Positions 24,701 through 38,547 of a DNA stretch of 64,000 nucleotides are shown here, one piece after another. The notes beneath the pieces were generated by a model. That model saw nothing but the letters and a program-made list of their open reading frames with translations. It had not been told where the DNA came from and did no database searches. Each line of letters starts with the position of its first letter. Position 1 is the stretch's first letter. Position numbers and translations under genes: made by a program. The DNA comes from Monosporascus cannonballus (Eukaryota > Ascomycota > Sordariomycetes > Xylariales): NCBI GenBank assembly GCA_004154925.1, contig QJNS01000094.1:186001-250000 (forward strand), written 5' to 3'.

Positions 24701-25298
24701 CGTTCTAGTTAATAGCCGACTAATTAATAACAGCGATATCGGGCCAGTTAGCCGCGGCCTGCGTTAACATAATCACTATAACGGCAGTCTTTAATTGTTA
24801 TTATTTTTTTAAGCGTTCGATTTTTTTTATAACTTCCGTATCTTTAATGCCTTAACAAAGTATTTCAAAGCTACGACAACGGAATAGCCGCCTTTGTTTT
24901 TATAAATGGTTTAACTTATTGGCAGCCGTTTGCAATATTTTACGAACCTGCTTCTTTTTATGTTCTAAATAATCTTTTTTATCTAAAAGTTTTTAATACT
25001 TAATTTTTAAAAGGCCGAAAATAATACAAGAATTATTATAATAAATATAAGGCGTATATTTTAAGAAATTTGAAAAAGTTTTGTATTTCGTATTTTTTTA
25101 TAACGAAAATAAAAAAATATTTTAAAACTAAAACGTTTAATACGTTTTAAGAAAATAAAAACGTTAATACGTTTATAAAAACGAGATTTTTTAACGCAAT
25201 TCGATATAACGAATATAAAGAAGGAAAGGTTACGTACCGGCACTAATAACTAAATAATTTGATTTTTAGAGATAAAAATCTTGTAGAAAGGGAAATCG

Positions 25299-25709
25299 TA
25301 TTATAACTTAACGGTTTTGGCTTTTTAACAAATGGTCGGGCCTACGAAAAAAACAAAACCCGATTTTTGTCCAGATGTTACGTAATTAGCTTAAAGGTTT
25401 TAAGGCGCCAAGTACCTTAAGCCTTTTAAGCTAATAAAAGAGCTTAGAAAGCTTAACGAGCTTAAGTGTTTAAGCCGTTTAAATATCTTAAGTTAGAACG
25501 AAAATATATATATTTATTATTTTCATAGTTTAAATAATACCAGTTTATAACACTTATTAATATTAATCGTTTGCAATACAATTTCTGTTCATTTAATATT
25601 AAGAAACGTAATTAAGTTATCTTATTGCTACAGAGTTCTACGATACTCCTGCTAATATAAACTCGTACGACTAAGGTTTAATAGTTGGTTAAACCGCCAA
25701 GCCGTCACA
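25299..25709 (+). repeat. 3' LTR of element B
   Basis: 411 bp, colinear with 18667-19077, starting TATTATAACTTAACGG (RIPed TGTTATGACC) and ending AAGCCGTCACA. The CTTAAG array is partly mutated. It abuts gag of element C directly. Confidence 0.85.
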
Positions 25710-26511
25710 AAAAACGAAACCCAAAAATAATGCGAATTTACAACGATTACGAACAATTTAAATAAGCATTAACGAAAGCTTTTAAAATAATAAACGAAAA
25801 AACAAAAACCAAGATATATATCCAGTAATTACGATAAAAAGAAATCAATATCTAGTTACAGCAATACGTTATTTTAATTAAGCTTTAAATTAAATTAAGA
25901 ATAAAAAATAGTAATAGCAAAATTTTTCGACGGTTTAAAAAAGAAAATATAAAAGGAACTCTTTAAGCTTAATCGGTCTAATTATTTATTAAATTAGATT
26001 ATTATGGCAGTTAAGATCGACGATCGACAATACGCCTGGCGTTCTAAGGGCACTAAAAGATAAAATAACAATAAACCCCGATACGCGGTCAATACCAGCG
26101 CTCTTTAACGTACTAATACTTCTTATAGCACAAAACCAGCACTTATAGAACTAAGAACCACTTATAAAAAACTGGAGCTAAACCAAATGCTATAATTGCA
26201 ATAAAATAGAACATAAGGTAACATAATACAAGGCACCTAAAAAACCCCGTTAAAATAACTAAAAACTAATATTTAAAGAAGAATCCAGAAAAAATAAGAA
26301 AAAAGAAGACAAATCCATCAATATAATCTAGCCTAAGTATATACCAGGCCCTCTATAGCGAAAAATCCAGCAGGGAATGCAAAAAACTAGGAAGCTGGCT
26401 TAATAGATATCGCGAATATAACAAAAAGCATTATAAGAATAATTACGCAAATACCAGGATTGGATAGAAAAAATCTGTCCCGGAACCCCTAATCGATACG
26501 GCAAATGCATG
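25710..26511 (+). pseudogene. gag relic of element C (left part)
   Basis: Aligns with gag of B from about 19639 onward. A zinc knuckle at about 26186-26236 reads CYNCNKIEH...Y, so three of the four CCHC ligands survive. It starts abruptly at the end of the B LTR and is cut at 26512 by element F. Confidence 0.75.
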
Positions 26512-26516
26512 CTATA

Positions 26517-26704
26517 TATGATGGGGCTGTATGGAGCCCTATTATGGAGCACCGAACAAACGCCGGTACCAAACAGCACTAGCGCAACGCCTTATATACG
26601 AATATATACAACTGTATTTTCATCTTCCCTTTCTTTTCTTTTTAGCTAGAAAATAAATTTTTATTAGCAACTAATTACAAACCGCTTAAGTAAAGCCTTT
26701 TACA
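26517..26704 (+). repeat. 5' LTR of element F
   Basis: Starts near TGATGGGGCTGTATGGAGCC and ends AAGCCTTTTACA. A CCGGTACC-containing segment, the sequence AACGCCTTATATACGAA and a pyrimidine run (TTCCCTTTCTTTTC) are shared with the 3' copy. Confidence 0.85.
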
Positions 26705-29700
26705 TATTTTCTAGCTTATCATTTAACAAAGTAAAAAACGTTCGAGATCAAATATCAGAATTTTCGAACCTTTTTTACGGGGCCTAGCAAAGGGCCCTTA
26801 TCGACCCAGAATTAAAGAAGGTATTTAGCGTTATAACGGAAACCTTAATAAGCTCGATAACGGTTATAAAGCAGCACATAAGTTATTAACTCGAAAAAAG
26901 TAAGAAAAAAAATAACTTAGTTCCGTAAGCATATAAAAATGTAATATAAAACAAATAAAAAGCTAATATAAACGGCCAAATAGCTTAAAACCGGCTTAAT
27001 TACCTAATAAAAACTTATTATTTAATTATAAATTCGGAATACGACAATTTTTACGAATACCGATTTTTTTTCGACTTAATAACGATCGAAAACGTAATTA
27101 AGTTATTCCGTAAAAACGATTTAAACAACCGAATTAATAGCAGAAGCTAAGCGGAAGCCGTTATTTTGGCCGAAAAAATTCAATAGGACAAAAAAGAAAT
27201 TTCTCAGATAATATGTATCTATAATTTATAAATTTACAATAAACGTTATTTTCGCAAAAGGAATTCGTACGTAATTTTATGCCATAAACGGAAAATTCGA
27301 AATTAATATATAATATACGGTTATTACTTATTATATTATTAAAGGCCTAAATAGTATTTATAATTCCGTTGGTTTTTTTTAAGTATTATACGAATAATAT
27401 AATAATCGGCATAAGAAAAAAAGTAATCGAACGTTTTTAAAATTTAAAGCAAATTAATAACGCAAAGTTTTCGTTATTTTATCCTTTATTCGAAAAAACG
27501 TTAATAAACGTAAAAAGGATTACCTAATTAATAAAGGTAAAACTTATGTTTTCAAAAAGAATATTAAATAAAAAGTTTACCCAAATTTTAATTTTAATAA
27601 ATCTTTTTGGAAAATTATAATATATATATAAATAAGGTACTAAAAATTGCCGCATATCTTAAAGGAATAATACGGTAAAAAAATAATAAATAACTTTTTA
27701 ATAATTTAATCGGACGGTAATAATTAAGCGGGAAATAACAGATAATAACATAAATATAACGAGTATTTCGGCAATAAGACGGCAAAAATAAAAACCTTGA
27801 ATTTTATTTTTAACGCCAAAATAATATGCGTAATAAATATTTTAAAAGAAACGAAACGTTTGTAAAATAAAAGGTTTTTGTTTACGTTATAGGCATCTCA
27901 ATTATAAGGCGAACCGTTATCCGTTTTTATTAATCAAAAAGCTATAAAGAAGAATTAATTTGTTAAAAACGTACGAAAACGAAAGATTAAAATCCAAAAA
28001 TAAAAAGAAAAAAAAGTAGTTTTTAAATATCGGCGTATTCGGAAACGAAAAATACCTTAAGCCGAAATAAAAATTACAAAATAAAATATAAATGGTATTT
28101 TATTTATTATCGATATATATATTAATTAAAAAAATTTATAAAACCTTTTGTTAATTAAGAATATAAACATTTTGCCGCAATAAATAAAACGTTCGTAAAA
28201 CGTTTACGGTTATTACATATTTTAATATAATTACGTAAATTAAAAAAGGTTCGAAAAAAGACCGATAACGTTAAGGAAAAATTAAGGAAATAATATATCT
28301 AAAAATAAATATCGACGGTTTTAAGGCCAGAATATTCGTATATATTATTAATAACTTTAATTACCTCTTAATTTTGGAGAAATTTTAAATAAAGCGCTAT
28401 AATGTCGTATACGTAATATAAAAGTATTTTTTTAACGATAAGTACAGTAAGTTATATAAAGGTTTACGAAAAAGGATATAAGACCTAAAAAAGTAACGTA
28501 TAAATAATTCGTAAAACAAAAAGAATTTTAATTACCGTTTTCGGAGCGGAATTTCGGAAAATAAAAAAGATTAAAGGGACTAAATAAGAAATTTAATTAT
28601 TTTCAATTATTTTGGCCGATATTAATAAGGCGTTAACGTTTAAGAAAAAAATAGAGGTTAACTAAAAGCGTCCGTTTAGATTAAAAATATTTCGGAAGTT
28701 ATTTGATAAAAAACTAGATAACGTTTTACCTTTATTCCGTTCCGGAATAGATTATATAATTTTATTACGCAAAAATGAAATAAGAAAAGAAATATTAGTA
28801 TTATAAAGGCTTTTATATGGTATAATTAAGGGCAAATTATTAGCTTTAAGGAAAAGCCTAACGAAGTTTTTGGATAAAGGGTATATCCGCATAAATAATT
28901 TATTCGTAAAGGTTCCGGTTTTATTTATAAAGAAATCCGGAAAAGGGTTACGTTTTTGTTATAATTATTAGACGTTAAATGCAATAACCGAAAAAAACCA
29001 TTATTTTTTATCCCTTATTTCGGAAATTTGAAGGTTATTTTTTTACGTTAAATAGTTTACGAAAGTGGATGTCCGAATAACATTTTATAAGATTAGGATT
29101 AAGGAGAAAAACGAATAAAAAACGGTATTCCGAACGCGTTTCGGCTTATACGAATAATTAATAATATCGTTCGATTTATGCGAGGTTTTTATAATTTTCC
29201 AATAATATGTTAACGAGGTTTTAAAGGAGTATTTCGACATTTTCTGCTTAATGTACATGGACAATATCCTTATTGTTTTCCGGATTTAAAAAGGATTATA
29301 TGTAAAAGGTAAAAAAGGTTTTAAGCCGTTTAGGGAAAACGGGTTTAAGTCTAGATATTTCTAAGTGCGAATTTGCCGTAAAAACGATAAAATATCTTGG
29401 ATTTATTATAAATACCGTGAAAAAGATATAAATAGACCTTAAGAAATTACGTATAATTAAAAAGTAAAAAGTTTTTAAAATGTTTAAAAAAGTCCGAAAC
29501 TTTTTAAAGTTCGTAAATTTTTACCGCGACTTTATAGCTTATTATGCGGATATATCGATACCGTTAATAATTTTAATCCGGAAGAAAAATTTATTCCGTT
29601 AAAGAAAAAAAGAAAAAATAACGTTCGAAGATTTGAAAAACGCCTTTATAATGGAACCGATTTTAACGTAATAAAACATCGAAAAACCTACGATATTAAA

Positions 29701-31740
29701 AATAAATTATTTAATTTAAGTTAATAAATTAAAAATATTACGTTGAATTATCTATTATTTTAAAAAGTTAAATTCTGCTAAAAGTAATTACAAAATATAT
29801 AATAAAAATTGTTTAACAGTAATATATTATTTAAAAGCGTAAGATATAAGCTAAAAAACGTAATAAGCTTATTTAAAATTATTATTAATTATAAGAATTT
29901 AAAATATTTTATAATTATTAAAAAAAATAAAATAAACGTTAAATAAGATAATTAAAGAATTTATCTCGTTTTAATTTTTATTTCGAATTCCATACCGGTT
30001 ATTTAAATATTAAGGCCGATATATTTTTATATAAAAAATAAAATATGTTTATAGAAAAAAGTAATAGCCGGAAAACTGTACGAAACTTTTAATAAATAAA
30101 GGATAAATAATTATTTATATTATTTACGAGATATTAAAAATGCATTAAAAATTTAATAACGGTTAATAATAATAAAATTAAAAGCGACGGGTTATTTCGA
30201 AAAACGTAAATATTTTAATATTACGAAAATTTCTAAAAGCTTTAGAACGTAACGTTAAAGCATAATAAAAGTTACGATTATATTATTAAGGCCATTATAA
30301 AAAGAGAACGGAATTTTTTGGCGACATTAAAATTATTAATATTAATCGTTAAATGCATTTTAGGCGTTAAGAATTTTCTTTAATTTCGGAAACGTTTTTA
30401 AATTTTAAATTAAAAGCCGTTTAAAACAGTCTTATTACAAAATATTTATAATTTTTATATAATAAACAACCTAAGCAAAAAAGTTACGATAACGATATTT
30501 TTAAAACCTTTTTTTAGCCGGATATATATCATATAATAAGGTAATTTTATAGGAATTATAACGTATGCGGTTATAAAAACGTATAAAGAAATAGGAAAAA
30601 AAGGTAATTAAAATTATTCCCGGTTTTCGAACAAGTTTATAATAAGTTATTAATCGATTTTATAATTAATTCAGTAATTAATTTTAAATATAAATTACAT
30701 TTTTTTAATAATTATAATAAATCGATTATTTAAAAAAATTACTTTTAAAACTAATAAGTATAATAAATAAAAAAGATTTATACGGAAATATTTATAAAAA
30801 TATATTAAACTTTTTAAGGTTTTTAAAAGTTATTATAAATAATAAAGGAATTAAGTAGGTAAGGAAATTCTGGACCAGATTTTATTAATTAATAAGGATA
30901 AAATAACGTTTTGTTTATCGTATATTACCTAGAAATCGATAATATTACAAAAGAAATTAATTAAAAGTTATTGATTTATTTACGAATTTTTGTAACGTAT
31001 TTATAATAAGAATAAATTAAATTCTTTCTGGAAATAATATTTATAATTAATAATCGAAATACGATTTCCGTAAAATTAAATCCTTTTTTCTTATTTTACA
31101 GATATTACGTTAAGCCGATTCATCAAATAAAAAATAGTTTGGTAATTAAGAAAATTTCGTTAAAAAATTACGAAAAAATACGGAATTTATTTAAATTGCA
31201 ATAGCGGCGGCCTAGCAAACCTAAGAGGAAATAACGAATAAACGTTATTTTTTTGCCGAAAAATACGAAATTAACGATAAAATCTGGTTATTTTTGGCTA
31301 TTAAAAAATTAAGCTAATTTTAAGTTATATATTAAATAATTAAATGATTTATTTTTACGTTATTAATTCAAATATATTTAAAAAAATTCATAATTATTTT
31401 TACGTTATTAATTCAAATATATTTAAAAAAATTCATAATTATTTTTATATTAATTTATTAAAATATATATATCATAATCCTATATTATTTTAAATTAATA
31501 CAAATATATTACCTTTTTATATTATGTTTAAAGGAAATAACGAACCGGAATTTAAATTTAAAAGTATTTTTTAAATCCAAATGAAAAAGGTAAAAAAAGA
31601 TTTTATATACCAAGTCCAGGTAAAGTGATTAAATTATATAAAACCAATTTAAAAACCGTTCGAAAAATTCGTTAATACGGCGGCTTTATAACAATTCGAA
31701 AAAAAATACGGTAATATAGCCATTAATAACGGATCCTAAA
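26705..31740 (+). pseudogene. gag-pol relic of element F (chromovirus)
   Basis: No long frame survives. The RT motif CLMYMDNILIVF lies at about 29245-29282 (second catalytic Asp read as Asn). An integrase tail reading YYLEIDNITKEIN lies near 30925-30970. The chromodomain lies at about 31540-31710 (YQVQVK, stop, LNY...KPFE), with stops where the aromatic-cage and core Trp codons are expected. The region from 26760 to 28000 should hold gag, but I cannot pick out a zinc knuckle. Confidence 0.7.
31351..31448 (+). repeat. Perfect 45-bp tandem duplication inside F
   Basis: 31351-31395 and 31396-31440 are identical (unit starts ATTTTTACGTTATTAATTC), followed by eight bases of a third unit. It lies between integrase and chromodomain. 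Perfect identity inside a RIP-scrambled element implies that the duplication came after RIP. Confidence 0.9.
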
Positions 31741-33249
31741 TTTAACGTATTATCCGAAAGCGGATGAGTAAAAATCTAGCTTAAAAATATCGGCCGGACG
31801 GTATATAAACGGTATAGGAAATTTGGGGAAACCGTTTAAAAATAATTTTAAGTAATTTGTAAATAAACGTTAAAATAACGTTTTTATTATTTACGAATAA
31901 AATATATTAAGAAAAAATTAAAAGTTATAAAAATAATACCTTAATTACGAAATTATTTAATTATTTTTAAAAATTTATAAATTTATCGATTTACCTTATA
32001 AATTTATAACATTAACGTTATACTGGAATTACGTACTTAAGGCGCGTAATTATTCGGCTTTATTTATATTAAATTCGGGTAAAACCGGGATTTTTTTAAC
32101 TCCTTAAATTATAATTACGAAATTTTCGAAAACATTAATAATACGATTATTAACGATTATTAATTTAGTTTGTAACGTAAATTAATAAATAATACGAAAG
32201 AAATACGAGAATATCTTAAAAACAATTTATATAACGAAATTTATTATTTTTATATTTAATATATTTGTTTTATACGGGGCGGAAAAACCGGTAAAACTGG
32301 CAGCTTAATTTACGTATAAATAACGTATAAGCTAGAAATTAAAAACGTAAATTTATTTCGGAATAAACGATATACGAAAATTCAAAATACGAACGTAAAG
32401 CCTCGGTATCCGTCTTTTTCTAGGTACGGATAGCCGTTAAACCAAGGTTAACGATAAAAAAGTAATATAGAAAATATATAAGAAAAATAAACTTATTAAA
32501 ATCTTAATAATTATAATTAAAAATAATTTTGCAAAATACGTTAACCGTCTAACGAAATTTAGAAATATCCGTAAGTTATACGAAAATTACGTTAAAATAT
32601 ATAATAATAAAAATAAAAAAATATTTATTTCGAAAATTTTATAATTATAATTAATATAAGTTTAGTAACGAATCGCCTTTTTGCTTATAATAATAAATAC
32701 TTTAGAAATAACAAATAAATAACGTATAAATAAATTCCATATTTTATTAATTTAAATATAATACGCTTAGGTTTTCGGCAAAACAAATTATATAGGTAAA
32801 ATAAGGTATATTACGAATACGGGTAAGATATTTTTCCAAAGTGACGTAAATACGTAACGTACGAAAGATTTTGGCGGATTCCGACTTATTAAAAGGGCCC
32901 GAAAATATAAAAACGTCCTTTTTACGGAGCATTTTTGTGGTGTTATAACGTATTAATTAGTTTTTAAGCTATTACGAAATAACGTATAAAAACATTATAA
33001 TAAGTATTAATAAAAATTAATTTACCGAATTAAATTATTATTATAAAAAAAGTTAACATAAATAGAAATATAAACGCGTTTTTATATATAAACCTATTTA
33101 ACTCATAATTAACTTATAATTCGTTATTTAAGTTAAACCTAGTTCGAAAATGAACAAATTTTCGAATTTCGGACTAATTAGAAATTAAAAATTAACGCGA
33201 TTATTAATTTTGTAATAAGCTAACCCTTTTTGAAAAAGGTAGGAGGTAA
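31741..33249. other. 3' interior of element F, no readable gene
   Basis: AT-rich and RIPed sequence between the chromodomain relic and the 3' LTR. A small minus-strand open frame (32747-32932) has no recognisable content. The polypurine tract GAAAAAGGTAGGAGG lies just before the LTR. Confidence 0.6.
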
Positions 33250-33438
33250 TATGATAAGGCTGTATAGAGCCCTATTATGAAGTACCGGATAAACGCCGGT
33301 ACCAAGCAGCATTAACGCAACGCCTTATATACGAACACATATAACTGTATTTTTATCTTCCCTTTTTTTTTCTCTTTAGCTAGAAAATAAACTCTCATTG
33401 GCAACTGATTGCAGACAGCTTAGGTAAAGCCTTTTACA
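33250..33438 (+). repeat. 3' LTR of element F
   Basis: 189 bp, colinear with 26517-26704, ending AAGCCTTTTACA. Confidence 0.85.
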
Positions 33439-36400
33439 CTATACATTATTAACGACGAAAATATCCCGATTACGAAAAATGAAAATAGCATATTTATGAA
33501 CAGATTTTCCGCATATATTATAAAAAATTCTATTTTTCTAACCGTATCGGAAATAATAAAAACAATGATTAATAATATCAATATTTTCGATCTATAACCC
33601 TAAAAAATATTTAATAACTGGCCGCAACAAAAGGCTGGCCCGAAAAAAAATAATGTCCGCAAAAAAACCGTTTTTATTATTTTTAATAATATAACCATTA
33701 AACAAAAACAAAGTTAATCTAATATATAATAAAAAGTTTTACCAGAAAATTATTACAAATTTTTAGTTTTAATTAATATTTACTATAAACACTTACAAAA
33801 AAAGGTTATTAAAAATACGATAATTTATAAATCAACTTTAAACTAATAAATAAAACGATATATAATAAAATATAATTGCAAATATAAAAAAATTGTTTAT
33901 TCGATAAAAAAAGAATATAACAAAATTAAAAATAATTAATATAATTCAATAAAAATAATATACCGATAATACGGACAAATATAACAGCTTAATATGCTAA
34001 ATACCGAAATATAAATAAAGTTCGACAAATTCGAAAAGAAATAAAAAAATGGTTACTTATAAAAAAGCCGCAGAATAACAAAACTCAAAAATATTAAAGT
34101 GAATTCCTAAAAAAGGCTTTAAACGCGATAATAAAAGCCGTTAATAACCTTATTATCTTGAATATACGAACCGAAACGTACTAATATACCGCAATAATAA
34201 ACTACGAAACCCTAGGCGGGAATTATATGATACCAGATATGGTAAATAAGTTCAAACTGCTATAAAAATATAAGTTAAAACGTTATATAATAACGAATAC
34301 CGAAAATTAGGAATTCGTTTATAATAACGAGAAAATCATATGCGAAATTAATTATTTCGAAGCTTTTATCCAAAGACGATATCAAACAGTTAATTTCGAC
34401 ATTGTTCTACTTAAGAACTACGATATGATCTTAGGATTATCATAGATACGCCAGTATGGAATCTTGATTAATGAAAAAACTGGCTAGGTAAAATTGACTT
34501 TATACCCCATCAGCAGACAAAAAAAATTAAAATCTTAACACTCGATCGAATATGGCGACAAATACAAGTATAAGAACATAACAAAATCTGTATTACCCAA
34601 AAGGATAAAATATATAAAAAGAAATAAGCATTAAAAAAATACAACGCATTATTATTACTATTAAACGAAACTAAAATAACTAAATAACGATCTGAAATAA
34701 CAGTTTCAAAAGTTAGAAAATCTAATTAATATATAATTATAATACTATAAATACGAACAGCTTTTTAAAAAAATAACTCGATACGAAATTACCGGAACAT
34801 AGTAAATAAAATCATAAAATAATTTTTAAAAAACATTCTTAACGAAGTTTTACTTTATTTATAACCTTAACGGAAACGAATTACGTACTTTCAAAAATTA
34901 CATGGAAAATCGGTTATAAAAAAAATAAATTCAACTTTCGAAATTACTAGCAGGATATCTTATATTTTTCGTACCAAAAAAAAACGAAAAATTACGATTT
35001 GAAATTAATTATTAATAACTAAACGATATCATTATTAAGGATTGAATATTATTATCCTTCATTAGAAAAATAAAAAACCCATTCTACGGAGCCAAATACT
35101 TTACGGTATTCGATTTTAAAAATATAACCTTATTAGAATTAAAAAAAGATACGAATAAAAAATAACCTTTAGAATGAAATACGGATTATTTAAGTACTTA
35201 ATTATACTAATACGACTTACGAACGTACCGATAGCTTTTTAACGGATAATTAATTATATATTACGAAAATATCTTAATACTTTTGTTATATATTACCTCG
35301 GCGACATTCTTATCTTTTTTAAAACGAAAAAAGCACATATAAGATATATTTATAAACTTTTTAAACTTTTAGGACCTAAAGCTATTTATTAACGCAGAAA
35401 GAAAGTTAGTTTTACATATAAAAAATAAAATATCTGGAATATATTATTATTTTAAAACACATTAGAATAAACTCCAAGAAAATTGCTGTAGTTACAGAAT
35501 AGCAAATGTTAACGATAGTTAAAAAGGTATAAGTATTCCTTGGATTCGCCAATTATTACAAAAGATTTAATCGAAATTTTAATAAAATAATTATACCTTT
35601 AACGAACCTTATGAAAAAAAAGGTTTAAATAAACGCTAGAAATGGAAAACGTATTTTAAGATATTAGAGATATAATTATTAATAAGCTAATATTAATTAT
35701 ATACGATTTAAACCGCTTTATTAAACTAAAAACTAATACTTTAAATTACGTATTAAACGTAATAATCGGATAGCGAAATAATTAAAATAAATTGTACCTT
35801 ATTATATTCTTTTTGTATAAGTTAAAAAAACCGAACTTAGTTACGATATTTTAAGTAAGGAATTTATGGCCATTATTATAATATTTCGAAAATTTAGATA
35901 TTTTTTAAAGCGAAATTTGTACCAGACTAAGATTTATATAAATTATCAAAATTTTACCCGATTTATTACGATTAGGAAATTTACAAAAAAATAATTTCGT
36001 TACGCGAAAAAATTGGCGAATTTCGATTGTGTTATTATTTACAGGAAAAACTTAAAGAATAATAAAGTAAATACTTTAAGCAGGCAACCAGATCTCGAAA
36101 AAAATTGGTTAAAATTAATTATATATTTTTCGATATTACAATAAAAAATATTTACGGCTATAATAGATTACGACAGTTCGGGTAATGCCTTTTAATATAT
36201 ACTAGAAAATCCAGCAGCATAACGACAGTTTTCTAAAAAAAAAAACAAAAAACGGACAAAATATAAGTTCTAGAAAAATACCAGAAAAGTCTAATACGAA
36301 AAATATACGAATATTAGTTTTACGGATATCCAGAAATCTACAAAATCTTAAAATAATTTGAACGTATATATTCCTTTTTTAAAATAAAATTAACGATATA

Positions 36401-37480
36401 AAAAATCATACGATAATACGATATTTACGCTAAAACGAAAATTCGAAGATATAAGCTATACGAAAAATTATAGTTATTATTAATCGTAAAACGACTATAG
36501 TATTTGATTATATTCGATTTTATTACCAAATTTCCTATATCAAAAAATCCAGCTATAGGAATATATTACGATAGCATTTTCGTAATCGTCGACCGATTTA
36601 CGAAATTTTCTTATTTCCTACTATATTATAAGGATATAAACGTTAAGCAAATAACATATTTTTTAAAATATATTTTTAATATATACGGATTACGTTTAGA
36701 AATTATTTCAAATAAAAGATCGATATTTGTATCTAAATTTTGGCAAAGCTTAATAATATAAATCGGATTAAATTACAAATTATTTAACGTATTTAAAACT
36801 TAAACGAATAAACAAATAAAATTATTAAGTTAAAATATTTCTAATCCTATAATTAATTTATAATATTAATTATTATAAAAGTATTAAAATAATACTTATG
36901 AATGTAAAATTTGGTTTTATTCCGAATATTTATTAAAAAAATATATAATAATATTTTAATTAATATCAAAATAGTTTTTACGTTAAAATAATTACGATAA
37001 TTATATCAAAAAATAAAATTAAAATTAAAATTCGTACGAAATCAAATAAGTAAATATTATAATCAAAAAAGATTAAAAAAATTAATTTTCGAAAAAAGAA
37101 AAATAATTTTCCTCGTTATCAAAAATATTCAATTAAAATAGCCTAATAAAATTCTTAATTTCAAATATATCGGTCTATATAAAATCGCAAAAGAATCTTC
37201 AAAAATAATTACAAATTAAAGTCTTTATTAAAAATTAAATTCTATTTAATTTTTTACATTTTTTATTCGAACTAATAATAAATATAACTAATATATATAC
37301 GGCGTAATAAAATATAAAGGTGGAAAACGAATAAGTATAAAAGGTGGAGAAAATTTTCGATATACGGAAATAAAACGGATTTATCTAATATTTAATTAAG
37401 TAAAAAAAATATCCGGATTCCAAAAATATCTGAGAATCCGCCAAAAATCTTATCAACGCCCAGCGCCTATTAAAAAACTT
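33439..37480 (+). pseudogene. pol relic of element C (right part)
   Basis: Continues the C polyprotein after F. RT motif at 35290-35311 reads YYLGDILIFF, so the first catalytic Asp is replaced by Gly. An integrase segment remains open at 36504-36761 (DFITKFPISKNP, then YYDSIFVIVDRFTKF), with the YDSIFVIVDRF block typical of the Gypsy integrase core and Asp retained. A chromodomain relic lies at about 37345-37470. Numerous stops elsewhere rule out a functional product. Confidence 0.78.
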
Positions 37481-38099
37481 TTATTAATAATAATAAGTAC
37501 GTTTTAATTAATAGCCGATTAATTAATAACCGAGATATCGGATTAGTTGGCCGCGGCTTACGTTAACGTAATAGCCGTAACGGCGGTCTTTAATTATTAT
37601 TATGCTTTTTTTAAACGTTCGAATTTTTTATAACTTTTATACCTTTAATATTTCGACAAAATATTTCGACATTACGATAACGGAATAACCGCTTTTATTT
37701 TTATAAACGGTCCAACTTATTAGCAACCGTTCGTAATATTTTACGAACCTATTTCTTTTTACGTTTTAAATAATTTTCTTTATCTAGAAATTTTTGATAT
37801 TTAATTTTTAAAATATTAAAAATATTATAAAAATTACCATAATAAATACAATGTATATATTTTAAGGAATTTTAAATAACCTTATATTCCGCATACTTTT
37901 TGATAACGAAAATAAAAAAAACTACTTTAAAACCAAAACGTTTTATACGTTTTAAAGAAATAAAAATATTAATATATTTACGAAAATAAAAATTTTTAAT
38001 GTAACCCGACATAACGAATATAAAAAAAAGTTACGTACCGGGACTAATAAACAAATAATTTGATCTTTAAAAACAAAAATCCTGGAAAAGGGAAGATTA

Positions 38100-38494
38100 T
38101 ATTATAACCTAACGGTCTTAGTTTTCTCAGAAACGGTCGAGCCCACGAAAAAGATAAAACCCGACCGCCGTCAAGATATTATGTAACCAGTTTAAAGGTT
38201 TTAAGGTGCCAAGCATCTTAAGCCCTTTATGCCGGCGAAAAAGTTTAAAAAGTTTAACGGGCTTAAGAGTTTAAGCCGTTTAAATATTTTAAGCTAGAAC
38301 GAAAATATATACGTTTATTATTTTTATAATTTAAATAATTTTAATTTGCAATAATAATACGTTACCTAAGGTATTTTTGGTATTACGAAACGTAATACGT
38401 TACTTTATTTATTACTTAGTTTTCTACGATATTCCTGCCAATATAAACCCGTACGACTAAGGTTTAATAGTTTGTTAAACTCTAAGCCGTTACA
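38100..38494 (+). repeat. 3' LTR of element C (B-type U3)
   Basis: 395 bp, starting TATTATAACCTAACGG and ending AAGCCGTTACA. It carries the CTTAAG-type U3 with GTGCCAAGCATC at the hairpin position, so it differs from the 5' LTR of C at 18187. Confidence 0.8.
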
Positions 38495-38547
38495 TAAATA
38501 TAAAAAGAGATTATATAAAATATGAAAATAATTATCTTATTAAAAAT

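Larger units (their letters stand above)
18667..25709 (+). mobile_element. Element B: Gypsy chromovirus with 411-bp LTRs, inserted in its own family member C
   Basis: Both LTRs are 411 bp (18667-19077 and 25299-25709). The interior encodes, in order, gag zinc knuckle, protease, RT, RNase H, integrase and chromodomain relics. The 3' LTR is preceded by the polypurine tract AGAAAGGGAAATCG. No target duplication flanks it (TATAT against AAAAA). The right flank resumes in gag of C about 500 bp further in than the left flank stops. Confidence 0.85.
26517..33438 (+). mobile_element. Element F: unrelated Gypsy chromovirus nested in element C
   Basis: Short LTRs (about 188 bp) at 26517-26704 and 33250-33438 are flanked by CTATA on both sides (26512-26516, 33439-33443). 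The C sequence joins smoothly across the insertion when compared with the uninterrupted copy in D near 54740. RT precedes integrase, as in Gypsy, and a chromodomain follows. LTR starts are uncertain by 2 bp: TATGATGGGG fits the duplication, TGATGGGG fits the TG rule. The interior is heavily RIPed while both LTRs are mild. Confidence 0.85.
18187..38494 (+). mobile_element. Element C: Gypsy chromovirus carrying nested elements B and F
   Basis: The parts belonging to C are the LTR plus 60-bp leader at 18187-18666, gag at 25710-26511, pol at 33439-37480 and the 3' LTR at 38100-38494. With B (7.04 kb) and F (6.92 kb) removed about 6.3 kb remains, against about 6.9 kb for B without its solo LTR. 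The difference matches roughly 500 bp of leader/gag missing at the B junction. The two outer LTRs have different U3 parts and no matching flanking 5-mers (AATCG against TAAAT). The 5' LTR may therefore come from another family member by recombination. Confidence 0.65.

Noticed and set aside
4109..38494. Centromere
   Set aside because: RIPed nested retrotransposons occur at centromeres of some fungi but equally in ordinary AT-rich isochores. Nothing here distinguishes them without CENP-A or contact data.
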